This document shows positions 9,276 to 18,918 of a stretch of DNA of 64,000 bases, piece after piece. Source of the DNA: SZUA-36 sp964650905 (lineage in GTDB: Bacteria; Pseudomonadota; Gammaproteobacteria; Xanthomonadales; SZUA-36); NCBI GenBank assembly GCA_964650905.1, contig CAZYVH010000004.1, forward strand, positions 11,624 through 75,623, read 5' to 3'. How positions within the stretch are numbered: the first letter of the stretch is position 1; every line of letters begins with the position of its first letter. Both the position numbers and the translations under genes were made by a program. The notes under the pieces were generated by a model. It searched no databases. It saw only the letters and a program-made list of their open reading frames with translations, and was not told where the DNA came from.

Positions 9276-11234
9276 ATGACCCAGCCACTCTGGTCGCCCG
9301 GTGCCCGGCGTTTACAGGAAGCCAACCTGAGCCGTTTCATACAGCTTTTACGCTCAGAGCGCGACCCGAGAATCCGGGACTACACCAGTCTCTACCGGTT
9401 TTCGATCGCATCACCCAAGGCATTCTGGCGTGCCATGTGGGAATTCGGTGAGGTCATAGGCAAGGCCGGTACACGTACGGTTGAAAGGTTTGAACAGATG
9501 CCAGGCGCACTCTGGTTCCCCGATGCCAAGTTGAATTTTGCAGAAAACCTGTTGCGTTATCGCGACGACCGGCTGGCACTGCTGTTTCGTTCGGAAACCG
9601 GTCTTGAGGCACGTCTGACTTACCGGCAATTATACCGGCAGGTGGCGGGTGTGGCGGCCTCTCTGCGAGCACTGGGCGTCAAACCGGGCGACCGGGTTGC
9701 TGCTTACATGCCGAACCTGCCCGAAACTGTCGTTGCGATGCTGGCGGCCACCAGCATCGGCGCCATCTGGTCATCGGTTTCCCCGGATTTTGGCATCAAC
9801 GGCGTGGTCGACCGGCTCGGCCAGATCGCTCCGAAAGTTCTTTTTTGCGCTGCAGCATATACCTATAACGGCAAGCAGCATGATTGCCTGGCAAAGGTGG
9901 CCCAAATCCAGTCCCGCATAGGAAGTATTCAAAAAACCATTGTCATTCCTTACGCGAACCCGGAACCCGACCTCGACGGTCTCGAAAACACAGAGCGACT
10001 CGCCAGCTTCAGTGACCCAAGGGCCAGCGATATCGAATTCACGCGTCTGCCGTTTGATCACCCGGTCTATATCCTTTACTCGTCCGGCACCACCGGCGTG
10101 CCCAAGTGCATCACCCATGGAGCGGGTGGTACGCTGCTGCAACACTTGAAAGAATTGCTGTTGCACACCGACCTCAAGCGCAGCGACCGGTTTTTTTACT
10201 ACACCACCTGTGGCTGGATGATGTGGAACTGGCTGGTCAGTGGTCTGGCAACCGGCGCCACGCTGGTATTGTATGAAGGCTCACCCTTTTATCCTGCTCC
10301 ATCGGCCATGTTTGACCTCATCGATGCACTGGGGATCAGTATCTTTGGCACCGGCGCCAAGGCCATATCCGGATGGCAAAAGGCCGGTCTGAAGCCACGG
10401 CAGACCCATTCGCTGGCAACCTTGAGAGCGCTGCTGTCGACCGGTTCTCCACTGGCACCCGAGAGTTTTGATTACGTCTATGCGGATATCAAGCAGGACC
10501 TGTGCCTGTCATCCATTGCCGGTGGCACCGATATTGTTTCCTGTTTTGCCCCTGGTTGCCCGATCCTACCTGTCTACCGGGGTGAACTGCAGTGCCTGGG
10601 TCTGGGTATGGCCGTTGAGATATTACGCGACGACGGCACGGTGGCTGATACCAACGAAACCGGTGAACTGTGCTGCCGGGCGCCATTTCCCTCCATGCCG
10701 GTATGTTTCTGGGGTGATGAGGATGGCAGCAAGTACCACGCGGCCTATTTCGAACACTACCCCGGTGTCTGGGCGCATGGCGATTTCGCCAGGATTACCG
10801 AGCATGGCGGCATGGTCATATTCGGGCGTTCGGACGCCACCTTAAACCCCGGTGGTGTGCGTATCGGTACCGCTGAAATCTATCGCCAGGTCGAACGCCT
10901 GGATGAAGTTATCGAGAGCATCTGCGTCGGCCAGGACTGGAACGACGACGTGCGGGTTGTACTGTTTGTACGGTTGCGCGACGGACTGGTACTCGATCAG
11001 GATCTTAAAGACCGTATACGCAGTGTCATACGCGCCAATACCACACCCCGGCATGTTCCGGCAGTCATCATCCAGGTTGATGATATTCCGCGCACCATCA
11101 GCGGCAAAATCGTGGAACTCGCGGTCCGCAATGTCATCCACGGCAAAGCCATCAAAAATATTGACGCACTCGCCAACCCCGAGGCATTGGATTTGTACCG
11201 GGACTTACCAGAACTCCAAATCGCAAATCCCTGA
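9276..11234 (+). CDS. Acetoacetate-CoA ligase (acetoacetyl-CoA synthetase)
   Basis: 652 residues, matching the length of acetoacetyl-CoA synthetases and their N-terminal extension. The AMP-binding motif YILYSSGTTGVPKCITHG, the YYTTCGWMMWNWLVSGLATG segment, GGTDIVSCF and the C-terminal PRTISGKIVELAVRN (with the acetylation-type lysine) identify an ANL adenylating enzyme of this branch rather than an acetyl-CoA synthetase. It activates acetoacetate to acetoacetyl-CoA using ATP. Placement after the etf genes fits fatty-acid, branched-chain amino acid or tyrosine breakdown; the fumarylacetoacetase at 20 kb also releases acetoacetate. It converges on the next gene without an obvious strong terminator. 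Confidence 0.93.
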   Translation: MTQPLWSPGARRLQEANLSRFIQLLRSERDPRIRDYTSLYRFSIASPKAFWRAMWEFGEVIGKAGTRTVERFEQMPGALWFPDAKLNFAENLLRYRDDRLALLFRSETGLEARLTYRQLYRQVAGVAASLRALGVKPGDRVAAYMPNLPETVVAMLAATSIGAIWSSVSPDFGINGVVDRLGQIAPKVLFCAAAYTYNGKQHDCLAKVAQIQSRIGSIQKTIVIPYANPEPDLDGLENTERLASFSDPRASDIEFTRLPFDHPVYILYSSGTTGVPKCITHGAGGTLLQHLKELLLHTDLKRSDRFFYYTTCGWMMWNWLVSGLATGATLVLYEGSPFYPAPSAMFDLIDALGISIFGTGAKAISGWQKAGLKPRQTHSLATLRALLSTGSPLAPESFDYVYADIKQDLCLSSIAGGTDIVSCFAPGCPILPVYRGELQCLGLGMAVEILRDDGTVADTNETGELCCRAPFPSMPVCFWGDEDGSKYHAAYFEHYPGVWAHGDFARITEHGGMVIFGRSDATLNPGGVRIGTAEIYRQVERLDEVIESICVGQDWNDDVRVVLFVRLRDGLVLDQDLKDRIRSVIRANTTPRHVPAVIIQVDDIPRTISGKIVELAVRNVIHGKAIKNIDALANPEALDLYRDLPELQIANP

Positions 11235-11283
11235 CTAACCCGTATATCAGCAAGAGAGTGCATGGGGGTATCGGGATTCACAG

Positions 11284-13341
11284 TTAACCCAGACATTCAT
11301 GCCCCCGCAGCAACCAGACCCTGGGTGACCAGCCGGGTTGTTTGACATATTTGGGTTCGACCAGGGCAAAAAACTGTGGCTGGTCATTGAAAGCCCAGGT
11401 ATAACCTGATGCCACGATCACTCCCTTGTTACTTATCAGGAATGGTTGTGAATCAGCGGGCGCATCGGCACCACCAAAATAACCTGCCACGTAGGCGTGC
11501 ACGGTGTCTTCCTCACGGGTACCCGGTAGTGCATGAAAGGCGCTGAAATGCACCTTGACGTCCGCCATTGCTCGCTTACACACTTTGCTCAGTGGCTTAC
11601 CGCGGGTCGCGTCAAAGGGTCCAATTTCCCACAACGCGTGTGCCGGCTCATCAAGTTTCAGTTGCGCCCGACTCTCCATTACCAGTGCATGGATTTTCAA
11701 CCTCGTCTCGTCCAGTACCTGCAATTTACGCTGCAGATAGGAATTGGCGTATCTCGGCCGGTGTTTCGCTACCACGGCAGATCGCAGGTCGATGCCATCC
11801 AGTGCTAATGATTCAGAAGAAAAACCGGTAGCCGCCAGCAGCGTGGGCAGCACATCAATGCTCATCGCCGCTGATTCAATCCGACGTGCCTGGCGCTGAC
11901 CCGGAAATTTGATAAACAAAGGGACCCTGAGCATGGCTGCCGCATTGTGGGCAGAGAGTGAGCGACGTGCGTCATTGGCACCGAAACTGATACCGTGGTC
12001 TGTGATGACCACGATCATCGTATCTTCCATCATGTTTTGTGTTTGCAGGCGGTCAAGCAATTCGTTCAACAAATGGTCAACATACTGCGTTTGTAAGTAG
12101 TGGCGTTGTTTACCACTGATCAGACCCCATTCGACATCACCCCAATGGTCCTGCAACTGCCCACGCACCCACTCCAGGCCATAGTTCTCACCATCGGGCA
12201 GATAAGCGTGCGGTTCATGAGGAAACAGGATGTGCATGAAATTGAGGGTTGGCTGTGTCTGTTTCTGAATCGAGTCAATGAAGCGTCGAAAATAGGCAGG
12301 TCGGTCAATGATGGTTTGTTCACCGGCAAATTTGAGCCAGCCTTGAGGGAAAAAAACCTGTGGTTCAGCAAAAAAGCCACTCCAGTTATTGGACACGTCA
12401 GGCAAATGGCCTGCCCAGCGGGCAGGTAAAACACGGTGCAGGTAGATGGCTGTCAAATCCAGTAACAAGGCCCTGAAACGAACGGGTCCAGCCGGTCCGG
12501 CACGCTCACAAAGTGACTGTGGGCACAGCCGGGTCACGGCCTCAGCTACGTTAAAACGGTAGTTGTGACCCAACAAAGTGAACAGGTTGACCGGTTGAGC
12601 GGCAACCGTAAGATCCGATGCCTCGACGCGCGAGTAGTGACTGGTCAGGATCGCGGGTACGGCATCCACCGTGCCATCAGAGACGGACGTTGTGTTGTAA
12701 TACCAGTTGGACATGGACTGTAGTCTCGCAAAACCTGGAAACAGAGCCTCATCCACATCTCTGCCGTTATCCAGCAAGGTAGCGAGTGGCAATTCGTCCA
12801 ATATCAAAAAAACAATGTCGGGTAGAGCTTCGCGGGTATTGCCCCGTGTTGGTTCGAGTGCAACAAGATTGTCTGAATGCCACTGCACGGGTGAGAAGAG
12901 CAGGAACCATAGCGGAAAAACCACAGCGATCGCCGCCAACACACCAACCAGCAATGACCAACGTGTAAACAACAAAAGCCAGCCGAAGATGGCAGCGCCC
13001 AAACCCGCGAGCAGGCAAAACAACAACGTATACCCGGCCAGCCATGGTTGTAGTAACTGGGCAATGAACAAAACCGTAAAAAAACTACTGACAAGCCAAC
13101 ACCAGCAGGAAGAAAAAAGTGGGTGTCGTCGCCAGGCCAGCCAAGCCGGTAATGCCAATAGAACGGGAATGATAAAACTCAGAACCGCCACCGTTGCCCA
13201 AACATCCGCAAGCGTATTTTGCCGCGCCACCAGGAACTCCGGAGATTGCAACAACAACTCGTAGACTGGCTGGGCAAGCACGAAACCGCACAATGCGAAA
13301 GGCAAAAGTACCAGAATGAGTCTGTTGTGGGCAGGTTTCAT
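11284..13341 (-). CDS. Membrane-anchored sulfatase-fold hydrolase/transferase
   Basis: 685 residues. The first third has about five hydrophobic segments, followed by a periplasmic alkaline-phosphatase-superfamily domain beginning PDIVFLILDELPLATLLD. The likely nucleophile is a serine or threonine in TSVSDGTVDAVPAILTS, since no CxPxR formylglycine motif is seen, which argues against a true sulfatase. Metal ligands appear in FMHILFPHEPHAYLPDG and MIVVITDHGISFG. Such proteins are usually envelope phospho-transferases or hydrolases; the substrate is unknown. It is unrelated in detail to the second sulfatase-fold protein at 21.5 kb. The cbs-like gene lies upstream on the same strand, 109 bases away. 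Confidence 0.8.
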   Translation of the reverse strand: MKPAHNRLILVLLPFALCGFVLAQPVYELLLQSPEFLVARQNTLADVWATVAVLSFIIPVLLALPAWLAWRRHPLFSSCWCWLVSSFFTVLFIAQLLQPWLAGYTLLFCLLAGLGAAIFGWLLLFTRWSLLVGVLAAIAVVFPLWFLLFSPVQWHSDNLVALEPTRGNTREALPDIVFLILDELPLATLLDNGRDVDEALFPGFARLQSMSNWYYNTTSVSDGTVDAVPAILTSHYSRVEASDLTVAAQPVNLFTLLGHNYRFNVAEAVTRLCPQSLCERAGPAGPVRFRALLLDLTAIYLHRVLPARWAGHLPDVSNNWSGFFAEPQVFFPQGWLKFAGEQTIIDRPAYFRRFIDSIQKQTQPTLNFMHILFPHEPHAYLPDGENYGLEWVRGQLQDHWGDVEWGLISGKQRHYLQTQYVDHLLNELLDRLQTQNMMEDTMIVVITDHGISFGANDARRSLSAHNAAAMLRVPLFIKFPGQRQARRIESAAMSIDVLPTLLAATGFSSESLALDGIDLRSAVVAKHRPRYANSYLQRKLQVLDETRLKIHALVMESRAQLKLDEPAHALWEIGPFDATRGKPLSKVCKRAMADVKVHFSAFHALPGTREEDTVHAYVAGYFGGADAPADSQPFLISNKGVIVASGYTWAFNDQPQFFALVEPKYVKQPGWSPRVWLLRGHECLG

Positions 13342-13450
13342 ATCTTCAGCTTAGGGGCAAACCAGACCAGGTCTGAAAATAACTTAGCGGCCTGCGTCAT
13401 AAATATGCATGGAACGCACCATCGAATCACTATTACCGGGGGTGGTCATA

Positions 13451-14824
13451 TCAATGGTCTGCTTTCCTGCGCAGGTAATTGAGCAAATCCACACGCGTGA
13501 TCAGGCCAACGAAACGCTCGCCGTCTTTTACGATGGCGACAAAATCCCGGTTGAATATCGGCAGCAGGTCGTCGACCGGGTCGTGCACGTTGACCACAGC
13601 GAGTTCGGTGACCATGGCGGTGCTGACGGGCTGGTTAAAATTGTCGCTCGAACGGGCGACCACCAGCAGCACGTCTGACTCATCGATAAACCCCACAATC
13701 TTGCTATTTTCAATCACCGGCAATTGTGAAACATCATAGAGTTTCATACGGCTATAGGCATTGGCCAATGGTTCATCCGGACCTACGGTAATCGTATCGT
13801 TGGATTCAAATGGCCGGGCGATCAGGTCCCGCAAGTCACCGTGTTGCTCGGGTTGTATGAACCCCTGATCACGCATCCAGAAATCGTTATACATTTTTGA
13901 CAGGTAACGGTTACCGGTATCAGCGGCCAGTGTAAGTACTTTTCTTGGCGCGCTTTGCTCGCGGCAATATCGCAATGCAGCAGCCAGTAGTGTTCCGGTG
14001 GATGAACCGGCAAGTATCCCTTCTTTTTTCAACAGTTCACGGCCCGTCAACATACTTTCCCTGTCACTGATCGAGTAGGCTCTGCTCACATGTGTGAAAT
14101 CACTGATGGTCGGCAAAAAATCTTCGCCAATACCCTCGACCAGCCAACTGGCGCTTTTATTGGACAAAACACCTTCATTGATATATTGCGCCAGGATCGA
14201 ACCTTGCGGATCGGCCAGGACGAGTTCAAGACCCGGTGCTGCCTGTGCGAAAAAATGCGATAAACCGGTGACCGTTCCGCTGGAACCCACACCCAGTACG
14301 ATGGCATCCAGCTCATGATCCATCTGCGCCCAGATTTCAGGACCGGTAATCTCTTCATGGGCCTTTGGGTTGGAAGGGTTACCGAACTGGTTGACAAAAA
14401 ACGCACCGTCAATTTCATTGGCCATGCTTTGCGCCAGATCCTGGTAGTACTCGGAATGACCCTTGGCGACATCCGAACGGGTCAGGACGACCGTGGCGCC
14501 CATGGCCTTTAAATTGGATATTTTTTCACGACTCATTTTGTCCGGTATGACCAATATCAGTTGATAACCCTTCTGGGCCGCAACCAAAGCCAGTCCGAGA
14601 CCGGTATTACCCGCAGTTCCTTCTACCAGGGTAGCGCCTGGCTTGATCAGACCGGCCTGTTCGGCGTCTTCGATCATCTTCAGGCCGATGCGGTCCTTAA
14701 CGGAGCCACCGGGGTTCTGGCTTTCCAGCTTGATGTATAGCGTGCAGGGACCCGTGTCCAGATGATTGACACGCACAATCGGAGTGTTACCTACCAGGTC
14801 GAGTACCGAATCATAAACTTGCAT
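13451..14824 (-). CDS. Cystathionine beta-synthase-like enzyme with two C-terminal CBS domains
   Basis: 457 residues. The N-terminal two thirds are a fold-type II PLP enzyme: the PLP lysine is in LESQNPGGSVKDRIGLKMI, and GTAGNTGLGLALVAAQKGYQL and GVGSSGTVTGLSHFF are the asparagine and phosphate loops. Residues from about 335 form a pair of CBS motifs (regulatory, often nucleotide-binding). The reaction is condensation of serine or an acylated serine with homocysteine or sulfide; cystathionine beta-synthase and cysteine synthase cannot be separated with certainty. The ATG at 14824 follows a GGAG. An intrinsic terminator ends just upstream of that site (see findings). No cystathionine gamma-lyase is adjacent. 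Confidence 0.87.
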   Translation of the reverse strand: MQVYDSVLDLVGNTPIVRVNHLDTGPCTLYIKLESQNPGGSVKDRIGLKMIEDAEQAGLIKPGATLVEGTAGNTGLGLALVAAQKGYQLILVIPDKMSREKISNLKAMGATVVLTRSDVAKGHSEYYQDLAQSMANEIDGAFFVNQFGNPSNPKAHEEITGPEIWAQMDHELDAIVLGVGSSGTVTGLSHFFAQAAPGLELVLADPQGSILAQYINEGVLSNKSASWLVEGIGEDFLPTISDFTHVSRAYSISDRESMLTGRELLKKEGILAGSSTGTLLAAALRYCREQSAPRKVLTLAADTGNRYLSKMYNDFWMRDQGFIQPEQHGDLRDLIARPFESNDTITVGPDEPLANAYSRMKLYDVSQLPVIENSKIVGFIDESDVLLVVARSSDNFNQPVSTAMVTELAVVNVHDPVDDLLPIFNRDFVAIVKDGERFVGLITRVDLLNYLRRKADH

Positions 14825-14839
14825 CAAAATGCTCCAGAT

Positions 14840-14870
14840 AAAAAAAACGGCCGGGATAATTCCCGACCGT
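14840..14870 (-). terminator. Strong intrinsic terminator between ydcH and the cbs-like gene
   Basis: Read on the minus strand, ACGGTCGGGA, loop ATTA and TCCCGGCCGT form a ten-position stem with one mismatch or wobble, followed by eight T. It lies 25 bases after the ydcH-like stop codon. The T tract ends 5 bases before the GGAG of the cbs-like gene, so the same hairpin sits in the cbs leader and could act as an attenuator. Confidence 0.85.
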
Positions 14871-14895
14871 ACTTTATTTCATTTTGCAGGCCGTG

Positions 14896-15111
14896 TCAGG
14901 CTGGTGCTGCATCCATCAGGTTTGCCAGTTTGTCCTTCGCCCACAGCTTTTCTTTTTTTAGTTGATTCAGTGACAGGTCGTCCAACGGGGCCGTACCCAG
15001 TTCAGCCGCCGTGACGCGTTTATCCAATTCCTGGTGGCGATTGTATATACGGCGAAAATCTTCACTTTCATTCATCAGTTTTTCCATTATATTCTGACGG
15101 TGTTCGAACAT
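14896..15111 (-). CDS. YdcH family (DUF465) small protein
   Basis: 71 residues from the ATG at 15111, which is preceded by GGAG at a good distance; a longer in-frame reading to 15312 is not supported. The sequence MFEHRQNIMEKLMNESEDFR followed by NRHQELDKRV and a lysine-rich helical stretch is the DUF465/YdcH pattern, a small coiled coil of unknown role. A clear intrinsic terminator follows. The 237 bases upstream hold no other gene I can support. Confidence 0.85.
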   Translation of the reverse strand: MFEHRQNIMEKLMNESEDFRRIYNRHQELDKRVTAAELGTAPLDDLSLNQLKKEKLWAKDKLANLMDAAPA

Positions 15112-15348
15112 GACTTTACTCCTGTACTGGATGGGCCACACGCACACACCGGGCAAGCCTGTGCTGTGAGTGAGTGGGTGGCATATGAGGTGGATAAAAT
15201 AACTGAATACAAAGTTTTCAAATATGTGCAGCACTGGGCGTTGAGCCAATGCTGCCATTAGTCGCAAATCCCTTGTGTAAATATAAAAATCACCATAGCA
15301 ATGGTCTAACATTAGCGCAAAGATTGCCCACTGGCAAGTACCTCCAAA

Positions 15349-16335
15349 TCAATTATCCAGCAGGATGACATCCACACGGCGATTGCGTGCACGGCCGGTC
15401 GCATTCTCATTGCTGTCAATCGGAAAATCTTCACCCATGCCAACGGCGGTCACCCGGTCTGCTGATATTCCCAGATTTATCAGGGCATCACGCACGGCCT
15501 GTGCACGTTGTTCTGACAATTGCGTATTGCTAGCGGCATCACCCCGTGAATCGGTATGCCCTTCAACCCGGATTTTCTTGTCGGGTTCGGTCTGTAACAG
15601 ATCCACGACCTCCTCCAGGCTTGAGCGCGCGCTCTTGAGCAAAGTTGTCTCGCCTGACCCAAAGAGGACATCACCCAATGTGACCACCACACCACTTTCG
15701 GTCTGACGTAACTGCAGATTTTCCAGTTGCCGCGTCAACGAAGTGACCTGCTGACTGGCAAGATCGGCCTCACGACGGGCGAATTCAGCCTCGGATGCCC
15801 TGGATTCCGCCAGGCGGCGCGCCTGGTCCGCCTCTTCGTTCGCCAATTGTGCGGCGCGGGCGGATTCCGCCTCTTTGTGCAATGCCGCGTCCTTCTCATT
15901 GCGTGCCCGCTCGGCGTCTTCAGTTGTTGTTGCTACCAACAAGCGGGCGCGTTCCGCTTCCTGGCGTGCCTGCTCTGCTTCCAGTTTACTCGCCCGGATC
16001 AACAGGGCGCTACGCTCACTTTCCAGTTGGTCATGAGCTTTTTCCTGCTGTTCACGCTCCGCCATGGCGCGTGCCACCTTGATGCGGTGATCCGCCATGT
16101 AGATCATGTGGATGCGAAAGTACTTGTCACCGGAGGATTGTTCAGCATTGCGCAGGGCGCGCTCTGCTTCACCCAACGCCAAAGGTGCATAACCGGCCAG
16201 TTCGGTGTTGGCCTTTAAACTATCCAGATCATTACGTACCCGCTCCAGGGCAAGGTCTTTTTTGGGTGCTGAAGTGCAGGCGGCAAGCATGGCCAGCAAC
16301 AGAACAGGTAGAATACCTTGTCTTGACCGTCTCAT
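15349..16335 (-). CDS. OmpA-domain lipoprotein with DUF4398 and a long coiled coil
   Basis: 328 residues. The N-terminus is a lipoprotein signal with lipobox LLAMLAAC. Residues about 25-100 match DUF4398, including GYAPLALGEAERALRNAEQ. Residues about 100-215 are rich in Ala, Glu and Arg and form a coiled coil. The C-terminus is an OmpA domain that binds peptidoglycan, with VEGHTDSRGDAASNTQLSEQ and NRRVDVILL. The protein probably links the outer membrane to peptidoglycan. Its start overlaps the stop of the smaller DUF4398 gene by four bases, so the two are coupled. Confidence 0.9.
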   Translation of the reverse strand: MRRSRQGILPVLLLAMLAACTSAPKKDLALERVRNDLDSLKANTELAGYAPLALGEAERALRNAEQSSGDKYFRIHMIYMADHRIKVARAMAEREQQEKAHDQLESERSALLIRASKLEAEQARQEAERARLLVATTTEDAERARNEKDAALHKEAESARAAQLANEEADQARRLAESRASEAEFARREADLASQQVTSLTRQLENLQLRQTESGVVVTLGDVLFGSGETTLLKSARSSLEEVVDLLQTEPDKKIRVEGHTDSRGDAASNTQLSEQRAQAVRDALINLGISADRVTAVGMGEDFPIDSNENATGRARNRRVDVILLDN

Positions 16336-16703
16336 TTGAATTCATCTCCAAATGTCTCCTTTAAGCCGGCCAGCAGTGTCTCATTGCTTTTGCGCAGTTC
16401 ATTGACCCGTCGCCGCGACTTGGCGGCGCGGGATTTCTCTATAGCCAATTCCGCGTTGATTTCAGATTCTTCAATGAGGTACAGGGCAACTTTGTATTTC
16501 TGCTTTTCCATTCCAAGTTGCGCACTGGCAAGCTTTTCTCGTGCAAAACGCATTTCTGTCGGTGCGAATTCATCACCGCCAGCCCGCTCAGCTGCCGCGA
16601 TGGCCTGCTCGGCCGTTGCCGGCAAGTCCGGGCCTGGCCGTGGACCGGTGCAGGCGGCCAGGGCCAGTAAAATGATTGTGATAAAAAAGGATTTCATGTG
16701 CAT
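16332..16703 (-). CDS. DUF4398 lipoprotein
   Basis: About 123 residues. The lipoprotein signal is SFFITIILLALAACTG with the acylated cysteine after AA. The mature part, PATAEQAIAAAERAGGDEFA and then MRFAREKLASAQLGMEK, is a helical DUF4398 domain like that of the neighbouring OmpA-domain protein, suggesting duplication. Starts at 16703 and 16697 are both possible and differ by two codons. The two genes overlap by four bases. The function is unknown; these proteins are typically envelope-associated. Confidence 0.82.
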   Translation of the reverse strand: MHMKSFFITIILLALAACTGPRPGPDLPATAEQAIAAAERAGGDEFAPTEMRFAREKLASAQLGMEKQKYKVALYLIEESEINAELAIEKSRAAKSRRRVNELRKSNETLLAGLKETFGDEFK

Positions 16704-16758
16704 ATCCGAGGTCGTGTAAAACACCAGGCTGAATTATGAACCATGCGGGCCAGAGACA

Positions 16759-18834
16759 CTAGAGTAACAACTCGACACGGGAGCGGGCTTCCAGGTCGTC
16801 AGGCTCTACACGCGGGGCACAGGCGACCAACTGGCCAGCAGCAGTTCCAGGGTGTCCGATGAGGTAGTTCTTGACGTTGTCGGCACGCTGTTGTGCCAGC
16901 GTGGCAAGTATTTCAGCGGGAGTATCACCGCCTTCTTTTACGCCCTCGTCAGCTCTCGCTTCGAGTACCTGGAGATCCTGTGCAACACCGAACCCGCAGA
17001 CTTTAATGCTTAACCTCGGTCTGTCTTTTAACAGTGCCGCAACCTTGTCCAGATAAGGGCTTTGCGCTTCCGGCAGGGTTGCATCACCGGCACTGAACAC
17101 CACCGGGTCAAGCTTCACGTTACCCAGTTTCTTTGCCGCAAACTTTGCCACGGCAAATATTGCACCATAGGGCTGAAGTGCAAAAGTGAGGTAGGTCATC
17201 GCCCCTTTTTCGAGTGCACCGGACAATGCTTTTGCGATGGCATCGCTGACATCGAAGTCAGGGTCATTGATGTCACCGGTGACCGGGATGTCCAGAGCGA
17301 TGGTGTTGTTGCTGTCTCTCAGGGTATCCAACGCAACATCAATCGGAACTGGCAGCTTGTCTTGTAAGCCATTCTCACTTGCTATCGTTTCAACCTCGAG
17401 CTGACGTATTTTCATGGCCGCGTCACCGTCAATCATACCCCCATGACTGGCAAGGGTGAGATCCATATCCAGTGCGCCGCTGTCCAGCTTCAGACCCAAC
17501 GTGTCGCGTGTGTATGCTGAAAACGCTGGCAGGGCCACGGCGTACGCGCTGATCTTCAAGCCCACCCCGGTCTTGTCAAGGAAAGGCTGAACCCAACCGT
17601 CCAGTGAGAAGCTACCATAATCCCCCAGCGAGGCAGTCATGGAAATGGGACTATTCTGCTCAGGCACACGTGTATCCAGTTGTTTCAGTGACACGCTACG
17701 CAGGTCGGCCTTGAGCTTGAAAGGCGGCCGCACGCTGTCATCGCTGAACTGGATTATATTGTCGCCATCGACGAGGATTTCATTGATCGCGACCGCCATG
17801 ACCGGTTCCGGTTGGGTCTGGGTTGGGGGTGCTTTTTCCGATGCAGATGGTCCACCGAGGTTGAGTTTTCCCTGATCATTGATATGTAATCTCAGTGTCA
17901 GACCGCTGGGATGCAGTTTGTCGATTGAGAACAATGCCGGCGTGATATCCATTTCACTGACTTCGAGCTTTTCCAGTTCCAGCACCGGTGGCTCTTGCTG
18001 CTCGCCGGGACCAAGGCCAGCCTTCAGTGCCTCCAGTGTCAGCGAACCACGGTACCCGTATTGCAGACCGCCCTCGCTCGGCGCAAGGTCCAATTCACTT
18101 TTCAACGACAATTTTCCGGCCAGGCGTGTGAGCATCGGTTCAGCTAAGACAGCAAAGGGTTTCAGCGGCAGCTGTGTTATGGAAACACTCGCCTGGTAGT
18201 GTGGCGTGTTGGCAAACGGACTGATCTTCCCCTTGATGCTAAATGGTGCACCCTCAATACGTCCCTGGGCGGTGATGTTTGCAGGTATTTCCGGCGACCA
18301 CTGCGCAAGCATCGCCAGTCCAAGTGTGTCAATCGACAAGTCGAGATCGAGTTGATCATCAAGATAGGCAAGTTCAAGATTTTCAATCGATACCTGCCTA
18401 AGACCGACTGCCCAGCGTTTACCAGCTTTAGTGGAATCTTCGGTGCCGTCGTCTGATGCGCCAAGTGGAATGTGGATATCACCAAGCGCCAGGTATTCAG
18501 GCTTACGAATGTCAACGCTGCCGGTAAATCCCTCAAGGTGTGCGGTTTGAACAACAAGACGCTTTTTCAGAAGGGGTAACCAGGCGACATCCACCGAGGC
18601 TTCTTCTATGGACAGGGGCACACCCCGTTGCCCGCTGACCTTCAGACCCTCCAGCAGCAGGGTCGCGGTGAATGGGTTGAAGTCGACGTTGCGTATCGAA
18701 ACCTGCGTGCCACCATGATCGGTCAGCCAGCTACTGATCGCACGCTGTATCAGGTACGGCGTACCCATCAGGATAGCAATAAAAAGTGCAGTAATGATAA
18801 GGCTTCTGCGTAGCCACGGGTTTGAACTTGCCAT
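16759..18834 (-). CDS. DUF748 / AsmA-like envelope protein
   Basis: 691 residues with one N-terminal membrane helix (about residues 12-30) followed by a long beta-rich periplasmic region. FNPFTATLLLEGLKVSGQRG and LRSVSLKQLDT are DUF748 signatures. The C-terminal part, with SPYLDKVAALLKDRPRLSIK and LAQQRADNVKNYLIG, resembles a degenerate OmpA-like fold often found at the end of DUF748 proteins. AsmA-like proteins are thought to move or organise phospholipids between the membranes; that role is inferred here. It lies upstream of the DUF4398 pair on the same strand, 55 bases away, and may be their operon partner. Confidence 0.83.
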   Translation of the reverse strand: MASSNPWLRRSLIITALFIAILMGTPYLIQRAISSWLTDHGGTQVSIRNVDFNPFTATLLLEGLKVSGQRGVPLSIEEASVDVAWLPLLKKRLVVQTAHLEGFTGSVDIRKPEYLALGDIHIPLGASDDGTEDSTKAGKRWAVGLRQVSIENLELAYLDDQLDLDLSIDTLGLAMLAQWSPEIPANITAQGRIEGAPFSIKGKISPFANTPHYQASVSITQLPLKPFAVLAEPMLTRLAGKLSLKSELDLAPSEGGLQYGYRGSLTLEALKAGLGPGEQQEPPVLELEKLEVSEMDITPALFSIDKLHPSGLTLRLHINDQGKLNLGGPSASEKAPPTQTQPEPVMAVAINEILVDGDNIIQFSDDSVRPPFKLKADLRSVSLKQLDTRVPEQNSPISMTASLGDYGSFSLDGWVQPFLDKTGVGLKISAYAVALPAFSAYTRDTLGLKLDSGALDMDLTLASHGGMIDGDAAMKIRQLEVETIASENGLQDKLPVPIDVALDTLRDSNNTIALDIPVTGDINDPDFDVSDAIAKALSGALEKGAMTYLTFALQPYGAIFAVAKFAAKKLGNVKLDPVVFSAGDATLPEAQSPYLDKVAALLKDRPRLSIKVCGFGVAQDLQVLEARADEGVKEGGDTPAEILATLAQQRADNVKNYLIGHPGTAAGQLVACAPRVEPDDLEARSRVELLL

Positions 18835-18918
18835 ACGAGAGTATAAATGTCCTTTTGCCAGCTTTTTAAGCTTTAACCGGTTTGACGCCCGAGTCTATCC
18901 CATCTCATTGGTTCAGTG

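Noticed and set aside
11235..11283. Bidirectional terminator between acetoacetate-CoA ligase and the sulfatase-fold gene
   Set aside because: Only a weak CCCG/CGGG pairing with poor interior match and no T run is seen.
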